From NCBI RefSeq assembly GCF_024343675.1, contig NZ_RJUD01000014.1, positions 1 to 64,000 on the forward strand: a DNA stretch of 64,000 bases, in the 5' to 3' direction. Below the pieces are notes generated by a model that searched no databases, was not told the origin of the DNA, and was given only the letters and a program-made list of their open reading frames with translations. This document shows positions 26,829 through 34,644 of the stretch, piece after piece (positions within the stretch are counted from its first letter, which is position 1; every line of letters begins with the position of its first letter). The DNA is from Lacihabitans sp. CS3-21. GTDB taxonomy: Bacteria > Bacteroidota > Bacteroidia > Cytophagales > Spirosomataceae. Made by a program: the position numbers and the translations under genes.

Positions 26829-28235
26829 CTATTTAATATTCAAATTGTACTTTCGGCTTATATCGAAATGGGATATTGGTTGTCCAATTATTTCCTTTTT
26901 CAAATTTTCATCTAACTCCCTTTTTGCAGTTGCTAAGTTTAATGATTCTGTCGTCCAATTATTATTTGCATGAGTTTTAGGGTTAAATGAAATAATTTTT
27001 TTAGAAAAATCATTATTTAATAGTCGATTTTCTAAATTTTTTAAAAAGCTAAATTGTTCTTTTGAATGGTCTGGAACTTCAGAAACTTTTTGATATTGTA
27101 GATAATAATTCGGTTGCCCCAACCAAAAGATAGCCGTTGCAGTCGCTATATCACAATTGGGGTCTTTAAGTATTTTTTTTAAGGTACTTAAACCCTCATC
27201 CCAATTGTAGCTAATTACCTTATAATGTAATTCAAATGTTTTAATTATATCTTTCTGTTCTAAATTCGGTTTATGATTTAGTTTTTTACTTATATCAGGA
27301 ATTATAAATGATTGTAGCTCATTACAAGTCAAATTTCCAATTTTAGATTCGTGTATAAAAACCTCTGTTAAAAAATCATTTTTAGAAATGTCAAGAATTT
27401 CCAAATTTGATTTCATTAATCTAATTGATTTTAAAAATTTACATTCATTAATTACTAAATTTTGTGTTTCATTTCCAATTTGTAGCCTTTGAAGGTTTAC
27501 AAAATTTGAAAAATCAATATTACTTATTTTAGTCCCATCAATAAATAACTCTTGAATTTTATTTTGTTTTGGGAACAAAATATTATTTCCATCAATTGGC
27601 AAAGAACGAATGTTCAAGAATTCAAGGTTTGAATTTTCTGTTAGGTTTAAATAATTAATGTTATTGAACTGACAATCGAGCTTTTGAAGTCGAAAATTAT
27701 TATTTAAATTAAGCCCTACTAATTCATTAAAAGAACAATTCAACTCAATTAAATGTGTATTTTTTGTTAAATCAATTGATTTTATATTATGATGTTGAAA
27801 TACTAATTTTTCAAGAATTGGAGAATGCTCAAACGTATAATTTAAACGTTCCGTATCTGTTTTATCTGCAACAAAATATAAATCCTTTAAATCTTTAAGA
27901 TCTGAAATATCTATTTCTCCTAAATTTATAGAATTAATTTTATTTTCGGTATTTGCTAGAATCTTTCTTGATGCTAACAATAAACTTCCAATATTTAAAG
28001 AAATTACTTTGCCATGATCAAGTTTATTGAAATATTCTCCATTTACAGGTTCGAATATTATCCTAAGCGAATTTGTTAAATTTATATTGAATGATTTCGC
28101 AAACTTTGATATAAAATTATTTGTGTCAAGATTTAATTCTTCATTAAAATTTGAATTCTGAGGAGATGTATCGTTTTCTGGATTTTCAAATTCTGTTGCT
28201 AATTGTTTCTTTTTAAAAAAATCAAATAATCCCAT
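26829..28235 (-). CDS. Leucine-rich-repeat protein with C-terminal DUF4274
   Basis: 468 residues with no signal peptide or membrane segment. After a short basic N-terminus (MGLFDFFKKKQLATE), residues about 90-320 hold irregular leucine-rich repeats (LTKNTHLIELNCSFNELVGL, then LQKLDCQFNNINYLNL). Residues about 335-400 resemble DUF4274 (DEGLSTLKKILKDPNCDIAT, then AIFWLGQP). Protein binding is a fair guess for the LRR part; DUF4274 has no known activity and is often seen near toxin or immunity genes. It is the sole gene of its cassette and very AT-rich. Confidence 0.8.
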   Translation of the reverse strand: MGLFDFFKKKQLATEFENPENDTSPQNSNFNEELNLDTNNFISKFAKSFNINLTNSLRIIFEPVNGEYFNKLDHGKVISLNIGSLLLASRKILANTENKINSINLGEIDISDLKDLKDLYFVADKTDTERLNYTFEHSPILEKLVFQHHNIKSIDLTKNTHLIELNCSFNELVGLNLNNNFRLQKLDCQFNNINYLNLTENSNLEFLNIRSLPIDGNNILFPKQNKIQELFIDGTKISNIDFSNFVNLQRLQIGNETQNLVINECKFLKSIRLMKSNLEILDISKNDFLTEVFIHESKIGNLTCNELQSFIIPDISKKLNHKPNLEQKDIIKTFELHYKVISYNWDEGLSTLKKILKDPNCDIATATAIFWLGQPNYYLQYQKVSEVPDHSKEQFSFLKNLENRLLNNDFSKKIISFNPKTHANNNWTTESLNLATAKRELDENLKKEIIGQPISHFDISRKYNLNIK

Positions 28236-28270
28236 ATATAAATTTTATTTTTGAGGCTTTGTTTTAAAAT

Positions 28271-28409
28271 TTCTGCCAACGTTTTGGGGCTTTGCGTTCG
28301 GGCGGGATTTTGAAGCCTAAACGTTCAGCTAATATACAAATTTCAATAGAAGTACAAAACTTCAATTTTGCACTTCAGACCGCCTGACGCAAAACCCTTG
28401 TTACCAGCA
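28271..28409 (-). repeat. attC-like palindrome C
   Basis: 139 bp. The arms GTTTTGCGTCAGGCGG and CCCGCCCGAACGCAAAGCC (minus strand) pair with small bulges. The outer arm TGCTGGTAAC (28409-28400) exactly complements GTTACCAGCA at the start of the same unit (29055-29046). It lies between the LRR gene and the helical-repeat gene. Confidence 0.7.
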
Positions 28410-28412
28410 GTA

Positions 28413-29027
28413 TTATTTGACGTATTTTTTTCTGTCGTCTTCCCAAAATTTGTCCATAATTGTTTTAATTTCTTCTGGTTTTTTCAACATTACACTTTCT
28501 CCATTCTCGTCTGTTGTAAAATGTCCTTTAAATGCTTCTGGCATTGCATTATATTGTTTATTTACTTGCTCCAAGGTTTCTTTAAAACAGCTATATCCAT
28601 ATTTTTCCACTAAAAAAGGTAAAGCATTTTTTCCTCTTAATAATTCGTATTCTTGGTAGTTATATGGTGTCGTTTCTTGCCTTTTTGCTAATGTTTCATT
28701 AAACTTTTCAAGCAGTTTAGCAATCTCTTTCTCTCCAACAAAATTTGAAAGTCCACGCAAAGCATAGATTTTCATATCTAAATATCGTTCTTTCTTGTAC
28801 GCATTTGTAAAGTATTCTTTTAATGTCGCAAAGTCAATGTCATACAACAGTTTTAAAATTTTATTTCTTATGTTAAGTTGTTTTGTTGAGTTGTAAATTT
28901 TTGTCAAGTATTCTAAATTTTCAATACTAATTATATTTTTGTCTAAACCAAATAAAGCATTGCGAAAGTCAATTTGTCTTTCGTTAATTTTTTCATTGGT
29001 TAATATTTCGGGAAATCTGTTTGTCAT
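28413..29027 (-). CDS. Predicted all-helical (HEAT-like) protein of unknown function
   Basis: 204 residues, soluble, without signal peptide. The sequence alternates short helices (SIENLEYLTKIYNSTKQLNI, IRNKILKLLYDIDFATLKEY, MKIYALRGLSNFVGEKEIAK), as in HEAT or armadillo repeats. No catalytic motif is visible. It is the only gene of its cassette; the stop lies 4 bp from palindrome C. I do not recognise a named family. Confidence 0.75.
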   Translation of the reverse strand: MTNRFPEILTNEKINERQIDFRNALFGLDKNIISIENLEYLTKIYNSTKQLNIRNKILKLLYDIDFATLKEYFTNAYKKERYLDMKIYALRGLSNFVGEKEIAKLLEKFNETLAKRQETTPYNYQEYELLRGKNALPFLVEKYGYSCFKETLEQVNKQYNAMPEAFKGHFTTDENGESVMLKKPEEIKTIMDKFWEDDRKKYVK

Positions 29028-29045
29028 AGAGTGTCGTGTAAATAT

Positions 29046-29183
29046 TGCTGGTAACGTTTTGCGGCTTTGCGAAGGCTGGGATTAATAGTACTAAAGTTCA
29101 AATTTAGTACAAAAGCTAATAGAAAGTACAAATGCTCAATTTAGCACTTTAGCCCAGCTTTTGCAAAACCGTTGTTATAGGGC
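29046..29183 (-). repeat. attC-like palindrome D
   Basis: 138 bp. Inner arms GGTTTTGCAAAAGCTGGG and CCCAGCCTTCGCAAAGCC (minus strand) pair almost throughout. The outer arm GCCCTATAAC (29183-29174) exactly complements GTTATAGGGC at the start of the same unit (30303-30294). The end of the DUF4279 gene overlaps its outer arm. Confidence 0.7.
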
Positions 29184-29621
29184 GTTTTTCTCTGTCTCAT
29201 TATTTGCGGAATTGAATCTGTAAATATCTATGTCAGTTTTTGTCTGTGTTCGATGAAGAAATTCGATTGTTTTTAGGTCGTGTCCTAATGCTGGTGTCGA
29301 TTGTTCGTCATTTGTGTCAATATACATTACTATCTCAAGAACTGAATCCAAGTCAAACTGATTTTTTAGGTCAATAATGATTTCAATTTTGACAAACAGT
29401 TGTCCAATCACTTCATCCACCAAACTGTCAACCATTATATATTCTTTTCCTTTTTCGGTAGATAATTTCCAGCACGAATAATCTAAGGTCGGTTTGTATT
29501 TTCCTTTGTCCTCTTTACGCCACTTCTCAGTTGGTGTAATTCCAATTCTCTCTGTCACAATTTGCGGGTCAAAGTTGTCACCAGTCAAAGCAAAATATAC
29601 ATATGTGTTTCCTATTTGCAT
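29175..29621 (-). CDS. DUF4279 domain protein
   Basis: Small soluble protein whose N-terminal part (YVYFALTGDNFDPQIVTERI, then GITPTEKWRKED) is typical of DUF4279, a domain of unknown function found in many bacteria and often near toxin or immunity genes. I chose the ATG at 29621 (148 residues), which sits right before the domain. A GTG at 29648 would add nine residues and overlap the upstream stop (TAGTG), suggesting translational coupling. The stop codon lies inside the outer arm of palindrome D. It shares one cassette with the gene upstream. Confidence 0.8.
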   Translation of the reverse strand: MQIGNTYVYFALTGDNFDPQIVTERIGITPTEKWRKEDKGKYKPTLDYSCWKLSTEKGKEYIMVDSLVDEVIGQLFVKIEIIIDLKNQFDLDSVLEIVMYIDTNDEQSTPALGHDLKTIEFLHRTQTKTDIDIYRFNSANNETEKNAL

Positions 29622-29647
29622 TGTCGTTTTTCTTAGTTCTTTGGTCA

Positions 29648-30265
29648 CTAGCTTTTAAAGTTTGTCCAAATGTCATAAAGTTGTTGAACTTCTTCTTTGT
29701 TAAAATACTTGTCCCAAAGTCCACAGTTACTCATATAAGCCATACACTCTCCAAATTTCAAATATTGTGTTTGTGGTATTTCGTTTTTTCTCAAACACTT
29801 TTTTAGAATTTGAAGTCTTCGATTTTCGTCATCTGCAATTATTGTTTCTATTTTTTCAATTTCTATTTTTGAGTATTTATCTGTGATTTCTTTTCGTTTC
29901 TTAAGTTCACTCCAATGCTTTCTTGCGTCCATTCCTTGGTCAACTCGTCTGAATTGACTTTTCTCTAAAGCAAATTTTAACGGTTCTTTTCTATCGTAAT
30001 CAATTCCGTTATCTTTTAACTCTGTCCAAAAACTTTCGGTGTCGGGATTTACACTCTCATTCCAATATGTCAAAATTCCGATTTTCAATGAGTTAAGTCC
30101 GTATGAATTCATCTTCGGTTCTTTTTCTAAAAGATCTCTTGTATATTTAGATAAGTTCTTAAATGCTTCTTTGGTTTTCTCGTCCATAATGGTTGAATTG
30201 TCAACAACTTTGTCGTTGATTTTTGTTGTCAAAATGAGTTTGTCGATATTTCCTAAAGTTGCCAT
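29648..30265 (-). CDS. Protein of unknown function, first gene of a two-gene cassette
   Basis: 205 residues, charged and largely helical, with no signal peptide or membrane segment. Notable segments are GILTYWNESVNPDTESFWTE and a C-terminal CGLWDKYFNKEEVQQLYDIW. I do not recognise a family. It begins 29 bp from the cassette boundary at 30294, and its stop adjoins the DUF4279 gene, so the two are probably one functional unit, perhaps an effector with its partner. Confidence 0.7.
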   Translation of the reverse strand: MATLGNIDKLILTTKINDKVVDNSTIMDEKTKEAFKNLSKYTRDLLEKEPKMNSYGLNSLKIGILTYWNESVNPDTESFWTELKDNGIDYDRKEPLKFALEKSQFRRVDQGMDARKHWSELKKRKEITDKYSKIEIEKIETIIADDENRRLQILKKCLRKNEIPQTQYLKFGECMAYMSNCGLWDKYFNKEEVQQLYDIWTNFKS

Positions 30266-30293
30266 TATTGTTTGTCGTGTCGTCTTTTAAAAT

Positions 30294-30353
30294 GCCCTAT
30301 AACGAGTATGTTTGCGAAACTCATTTTTGGAGTTTCGGTAATATCGTTATTAG
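30294..30353 (-). repeat. Short attC-like palindrome E
   Basis: About 60 bp, the compact size of many classic attC sites. On the minus strand: CTAATAAC, spacer, CGAAACTC, 7-base loop, GAGTTTCG, spacer, GTTATAGG. The inner 8-bp arms (30315-30322 with 30330-30337) pair perfectly and the outer arms are nearly complementary. No gene lies on its far side. Confidence 0.6.
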
Positions 30354-30888
30354 ATTTTTATTGATTTTTTATTATTCTACTAGTAATGAGGCTATTGTGA
30401 GAATTAGAGAGTTTCGTTAATATTTTCAAGGGAATATTCGTGTTTTAATTTTATTAAAGTCAAATATATTGTTCATATTTCTACTTTCCAAGTTTTCATT
30501 TGAGTTTCGATTTATCTTTTCCCAGATACATATTTGCTCATTAATTGTCTTAAAAAGCATTGGGTTGTCTTATGAATTAGAACTCAATTTTTTCTCTCAT
30601 GCATTCCGATTCGCGGCAGGGATAGTAGCGGAGCTCTCCCGACCTTAGGAGGGAAGCGGGAGCGGATAGCCCGGTTTCGGTTTTACCGAAAGTCGCCCTG
30701 ATTTTTTTTCTTCGATTTGTATTGGTTTAAAGGATTCTTATTGAGTTGCTTATGGATGATTGTTCGGGATTTAACGCTTCCTGCCAAAAAATGTATTTAT
30801 GAAACCATTTGCTTGCAAAAACAGGTGTATTATTTATTCTTCAAAATGATTTTTGAAGTTTTTCGGAAAATCAGAGACCAATGAAAAA
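30354..30888. other. Gene-free stretch beyond the cassette array
   Basis: AT-rich sequence with no supported gene. AGTTTCG, part of palindrome E, recurs at about 30409 and 30507, possibly remnants of further sites. The GC-rich structured element at 30612-30708 stands out sharply. A hairpin (CTTCAAAA / TTTTGAAG, 30839-30858) lies just past the glycosyltransferase stop. Confidence 0.5.
30612..30708 (+). ncRNA. GC-rich structured element with terminator-like end
   Basis: Two related halves, GGGATAGTAGCGG and AGCGGATAGCCCGG, flank a stem (CTCCCG / CGGGAG region). A hairpin TTTCGGT / ACCGAAA follows, then CAGGG (30617-30621) can close with CCCTG (30696-30700), directly before a run of eight T. 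It is far more GC-rich than its surroundings. GGATAGxAGxGG...AGCGGATAGCCCG elements recur in Bacteroidota; I think of Rfam's Flavo-1 motif but cannot confirm this. Transcription on the plus strand is inferred from the T tract. Confidence 0.45.
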
Positions 30889-31980
30889 CTAAATTGCTAG
30901 AATTTTTTCTGAGGTTGAATCGACATTGGATAAGCCCAATTCCCTCATAAAGATGCTTTCTGATTGATTGATCCAATCTTGGTGGTTGCGAATATTGTCT
31001 TGTTTTAGATATGCCAAGAAAAGTTCTACGTCAATTTTGGGAGCATAAATCCCTGCTCCTGCACGTTCGGCATCGTGGGCATTGCAGAGTTGTTCGTAGT
31101 GTTTTTTGATCGGAACCATCAAGGCGGGTTTACCCAAATACATGGCCTCACAGATAGATTCAAAGCCAGCAGTGCTGATAATCCCGCTACATTTGGTCAT
31201 TTTTTGAATGAAAACTGAAGAAGAAATGGGATTGATATGGACGTTTTCTGGAACCTCGTTTATCACCTTATCAATAAAAACCTCAAACTGAATTTGTGGA
31301 TTTTCTGAAGCATATTCAAAAATTTCAGTGACCAACTCTGCTTGGGTAAGATATACCAAAATGTAACCGTGGTTTTCAGTAGAATAATAGACCAACTCGT
31401 TTCTTAAGAGTGGTGGAACGGTTCTAATTGATTTATCGTCAGGAAATTCACTAAAAGATAAAGCCAATAGTTTATCTGCTCCTAGTGCGGTAATTCTGGT
31501 ATTAAAATTTACGATTTGTTTATCAAACCAGTGGTTCTTAGGATGATTGAAGTTTTTGTTTAATAACAAATATTGGTGGCCTATGCAGATTACCTGTGCC
31601 TTTGGATTACAAAAGGCGGTGTATAAACCTCCCAAGAAATCATAAAAATTGATGATGATATCTGGCTGATGTTGATCGATGATTCTTTTGATTTTCTGGA
31701 TGCTTGAAATATACTTTCTGAGATTGGGCAAAGCATTTTTCACGGTTTTGGGCAAACTGAGTGCTTTTGTCTTTGGATCATAAACCAAACTCGGACTCTG
31801 GAAAGTCTCCATCTTGAAATTCCCTTTTTCTTGTAATAGTATGGGCAGTTTTTTGGGATTGATGGTGCCCACAAGAGCAACCGCTACTTCATGGCCATTG
31901 CTGATTAGCATTTCAGCCAATGAAATGGACTGTGTTTGATGTCCTCTTCCTTCACCCTGAATAATAAATGCAAACTTCAT
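30889..31980 (-). CDS. Glycosyltransferase, GT-B fold (PF13528 type)
   Basis: 363 residues. The ATG at 31980 begins the core at once (KFAFIIQGEGRGHQTQSISL), a nucleotide-sugar transferase N-terminus; a longer frame would overlap the gene upstream. The C-terminal half shows the donor-binding loop STAGFESICEAMYLGKPALM, typical of UDP-sugar-using GT-B enzymes. It is cytoplasmic or membrane-associated. Eleven bases separate it from the LpxH-like gene, so the two are surely one operon, pointing to lipid or envelope glycan synthesis. Acceptor unknown. Confidence 0.82.
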   Translation of the reverse strand: MKFAFIIQGEGRGHQTQSISLAEMLISNGHEVAVALVGTINPKKLPILLQEKGNFKMETFQSPSLVYDPKTKALSLPKTVKNALPNLRKYISSIQKIKRIIDQHQPDIIINFYDFLGGLYTAFCNPKAQVICIGHQYLLLNKNFNHPKNHWFDKQIVNFNTRITALGADKLLALSFSEFPDDKSIRTVPPLLRNELVYYSTENHGYILVYLTQAELVTEIFEYASENPQIQFEVFIDKVINEVPENVHINPISSSVFIQKMTKCSGIISTAGFESICEAMYLGKPALMVPIKKHYEQLCNAHDAERAGAGIYAPKIDVELFLAYLKQDNIRNHQDWINQSESIFMRELGLSNVDSTSEKILAI

Positions 31981-31991
31981 ATTTCTTTGGT

Positions 31992-32801
31992 TTAAACTGC
32001 CTTTGGCCAATCTTCTAAAGTTAATTTTTCATGTGTAAGTGGGATTTCTTTTTTGGGAACTGTGTAGAAATACACCAAGCTCCACTCGTGGTTGTGGTCT
32101 TCCACCAGAGCAGAGAGTGATTCCACCCAATCGCCCGAATTCATATAGGTAATGCCATCAAATGTCTTAATGTCAGGTTTGTGAATATGCCCGCAGATGA
32201 TTCCATCGCAGTGTCGAGCTTTGGCCAATTCAGCTAATTTTTCTTCAAAATCAGAAATGAAATTGACGGCCATTTTTACTTTTTGCTTGATAGACTGAGA
32301 AAGTGAAAAATAGGGCAAACCTCTAAAGCTGCGGTATTGGTTATAGAACTTGTTGATCCAAAGCAGAAATGTATAACCAATATCTCCCAAATAGGCCAAC
32401 CACTTCATGTGAGAGGTAATAGAATCAAACACATCGCCGTGGGTTACAAAGAATTTTTTATTTCCCGATTTTAGCACATAATCACGTCTGATTTGAAAGT
32501 TTTTGCCCACCACCAAAGGCATAACCTGATCCAAAAAGTCGTCATGATTACCCCGTATATATATCACTTTGGTATTGTCTTTTTCCATCATACGGAGTAC
32601 CACCCTTAGAAAACCTGTGTGCTTTTTTCGCCAAGTGCCATATTTTTTCAACTGCCAACCATCTATGATATCGCCATTTAGAATCAGTTTTTCACATGAA
32701 ATTTGTTTCAAAAATGTTGTGGCATCTTCGGCTTTCGATCCGCTAGAGCCAAGATGTACATCAGAAATTACGACAGTTTTATATTTTTTTATATCCTCCA
32801 A
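31992..32801 (-). CDS. LpxH-like UDP-2,3-diacylglucosamine pyrophosphatase family protein
   Basis: 269-residue calcineurin-like phosphoesterase with motifs in order: VISDVHLGS, NGDIIDGW, RGNHDDF, THGDVFD and CGHIHKPD. The family (LpxH/LpxG-related YbbF type) splits a UDP-linked lipid A precursor; many Bacteroidota carry extra homologues whose substrates are untested. Coupled to the glycosyltransferase gene and divergent from the GH3-type gene. A -7 box (TAGTTTTG on the minus strand, 32830-32823) lies 22 bp before the start. Confidence 0.8.
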   Translation of the reverse strand: MEDIKKYKTVVISDVHLGSSGSKAEDATTFLKQISCEKLILNGDIIDGWQLKKYGTWRKKHTGFLRVVLRMMEKDNTKVIYIRGNHDDFLDQVMPLVVGKNFQIRRDYVLKSGNKKFFVTHGDVFDSITSHMKWLAYLGDIGYTFLLWINKFYNQYRSFRGLPYFSLSQSIKQKVKMAVNFISDFEEKLAELAKARHCDGIICGHIHKPDIKTFDGITYMNSGDWVESLSALVEDHNHEWSLVYFYTVPKKEIPLTHEKLTLEDWPKAV

Positions 32802-32822
32802 AACACGTAAAATTTAAATATT

Positions 32823-32830
32823 CAAAACTA
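32823..32830 (-). promoter_or_regulatory. -7 element for the LpxH-like/glycosyltransferase operon
   Basis: Minus-strand TAGTTTTG fits TAnnTTTG, 22 bp before the ATG at 32801. No convincing -33 box is seen. Confidence 0.35.
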
Positions 32831-32980
32831 CCCTCGGTTTGTTATTAAATAATAGCGAGAATATTAGGAAATAGTTATTAATCAGTGTTTTAGGTAATTT
32901 CTTAATGAAAATAAAACAATTTCTTTACATTGAATACCCGAAATAAACCTACCGTTCATTTTAATTTTGCAAATGCTAAA

Positions 32981-34546
32981 ATGTTCAAAATAATTATGGC
33001 CTTGTTGGGGAGTATCATCAAAAGAAGTATTGCATTAACAGCCAATATCAAAAAACTCAGGATTGTTAAGCCAACTAAGCATCAGCGGAAGGTGCTTTTT
33101 AAATTACTGAAAAAAGCCCGAAAGACGGAGTTTGGTCGACAGTATAATTTTGAGAAAATCGCTGGCATAAGAACCCTAAAAAAAGAGCAAGCCATTTACA
33201 GAGACTTTAAGGAAATCGTGCCGATTCATGACTACAACAAAATGTACAATGAATGGTGGGTAAAAGCTCGAAATGGAAAAAAGGACGTCACTTGGCCCGG
33301 CAAAGTCAAATATTTTGCCCTAAGTTCGGGCACTTCTGAGGCCGCTTCCAAGGCCATTCCAGTGACCAAGGCCATGATAAAAGCCATCCACAGAGCCAGT
33401 ATTGCCCAGATTGTTACATTAGGTCACTTTCGAGATTTGCCCAAAGAAACTTTCGAAAAAGGATATTTGCTATTAGGCGGCAGCACGAGGCTCAATCAAA
33501 TTGACGATCATTTTGAGGGCGATTTAAGCGGAATAACCGTAGGCAAAATGCCATTTTGGTTTGAGAAGTTTTTTAAACCCGGAAAAGCCATCAGCCAAGA
33601 AAAAAGTTGGGAGAAAAAATTACAAGAAATAACCCTGAATGCACCAAACTGGGATGTGGCTTTTGTGGCTGGCGTACCCGCTTGGATTCAAATTCTTTTT
33701 GAGCGAATTATAGCCTTTCATAAGGTAGAAAACATCCATCAAATATGGCCAAACTTGGTGGCTTTTGGTTGGGGTGGTGTTTCTATTGATCCCTATCGTG
33801 AGGGTTTTAGTAAATTGCTAGACGGCTCCAAACCTTTTTATTATTTAGAGACTTATTTAGCTTCAGAGGGTTTTATAGCCTACCAGTCCCGTCCAAATGG
33901 CCACCTACAAATGGTGTTAAACAATGGCATTTTTTATGAGTTCGTTCCATTTACTGAAGCTAATTTTGACGAAGAAGGAAATCTAAAAGCCAAGCCAGAA
34001 ACCTTGATGATCAATGAGGTAAAAGAACAAACAGAATATGCTCTTTTAATGAGTACATGTGCTGGAGCCTGGCGATATTTAATAGGCGATACCATAAAGT
34101 TTATTGATAAAAAGACTGCCGAAATTGTCATTACGGGTCGCACCAAGCATTTCTTAAGCCTTTGCGGCGAGCATCTTTCAGTAGAAAACATGAACAAGGC
34201 TATTATGGAAGTGGCTGAAGAAATGCAAATTACCATCAAGGAGTTTACGGTTATTGGCAAAAAACATCCACCCTTATTTGCACATCAATGGTATGTGGGT
34301 AGCGACAATTGCTTAGATGAGAATGAATTGGCCCAGAGATTAGATGAGAAAATTAAGCTTTTAAATGACGATTATGCAACTGAAAGAACCCATGCTTTAA
34401 AAAACGTTTTTTGTAAAGTACTTCCTACGTGTGTTTTCATAGATTGGATGAAAAGCCACGGAAAAGAGGGTGGTCAGCATAAATTTCCAAGGGTATTGAA
34501 AGGGAAAATGGCAGAAGATTGGGAGGCGTTTTTACAAAGTAAGTAA
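32981..34546 (+). CDS. GH3-family acyl-adenylate-forming enzyme
   Basis: Homologue of plant GH3 (auxin-responsive) acyl-acid amidosynthetases, which join carboxylic acids to amino acids through an adenylate. The 521-residue product (ATG 32981; a TTG further up is unlikely) shows the phosphate loop SSGTSEAASK, YLETYLASEG (motif 2), WRYLIGDTIKF (motif 3) and TGRTKHFLSLCGEHLS. A short hydrophobic N-terminus (MFKIIMALLGSIIKRS) is common to bacterial members. Substrates of bacterial GH3 proteins are unknown to me. Divergent from an LpxH-like/glycosyltransferase pair, suggesting envelope lipid chemistry. Confidence 0.88.
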   Translation: MFKIIMALLGSIIKRSIALTANIKKLRIVKPTKHQRKVLFKLLKKARKTEFGRQYNFEKIAGIRTLKKEQAIYRDFKEIVPIHDYNKMYNEWWVKARNGKKDVTWPGKVKYFALSSGTSEAASKAIPVTKAMIKAIHRASIAQIVTLGHFRDLPKETFEKGYLLLGGSTRLNQIDDHFEGDLSGITVGKMPFWFEKFFKPGKAISQEKSWEKKLQEITLNAPNWDVAFVAGVPAWIQILFERIIAFHKVENIHQIWPNLVAFGWGGVSIDPYREGFSKLLDGSKPFYYLETYLASEGFIAYQSRPNGHLQMVLNNGIFYEFVPFTEANFDEEGNLKAKPETLMINEVKEQTEYALLMSTCAGAWRYLIGDTIKFIDKKTAEIVITGRTKHFLSLCGEHLSVENMNKAIMEVAEEMQITIKEFTVIGKKHPPLFAHQWYVGSDNCLDENELAQRLDEKIKLLNDDYATERTHALKNVFCKVLPTCVFIDWMKSHGKEGGQHKFPRVLKGKMAEDWEAFLQSK

Positions 34547-34644
34547 TCTCCCAAGTATTTTTTATTTGAATTCCTTATTTATCATTTGTTAAAGGAAATT
34601 GATTTTGCAACTGGCAATTTTGCATGGTTAAAATCAATTTTCAA

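Larger units (their letters stand above)
25736..30353 (-). mobile_element. Integron-like gene cassette array without integrase (CALIN-like)
   Basis: Six compact genes, all on the minus strand, are grouped into four units by five imperfect palindromes (25736-25867, 26654-26795, 28271-28409, 29046-29183, 30294-30353). Each palindrome sits just after a unit's last stop codon and just before the next unit's first start. For three successive units, the ten bases at the unit's 5' boundary are the exact complement of the outer arm of the palindrome closing the same unit. That is how integron cassettes look once inserted between G and TT of GTTRRRY. The boundary bases here (GTTGGCAG, GTTACCAG, GTTATAGG) only partly fit GTTRRRY. 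No tyrosine recombinase gene is present in the window. The genes are visibly more AT-rich than their neighbours. Confidence 0.65.
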
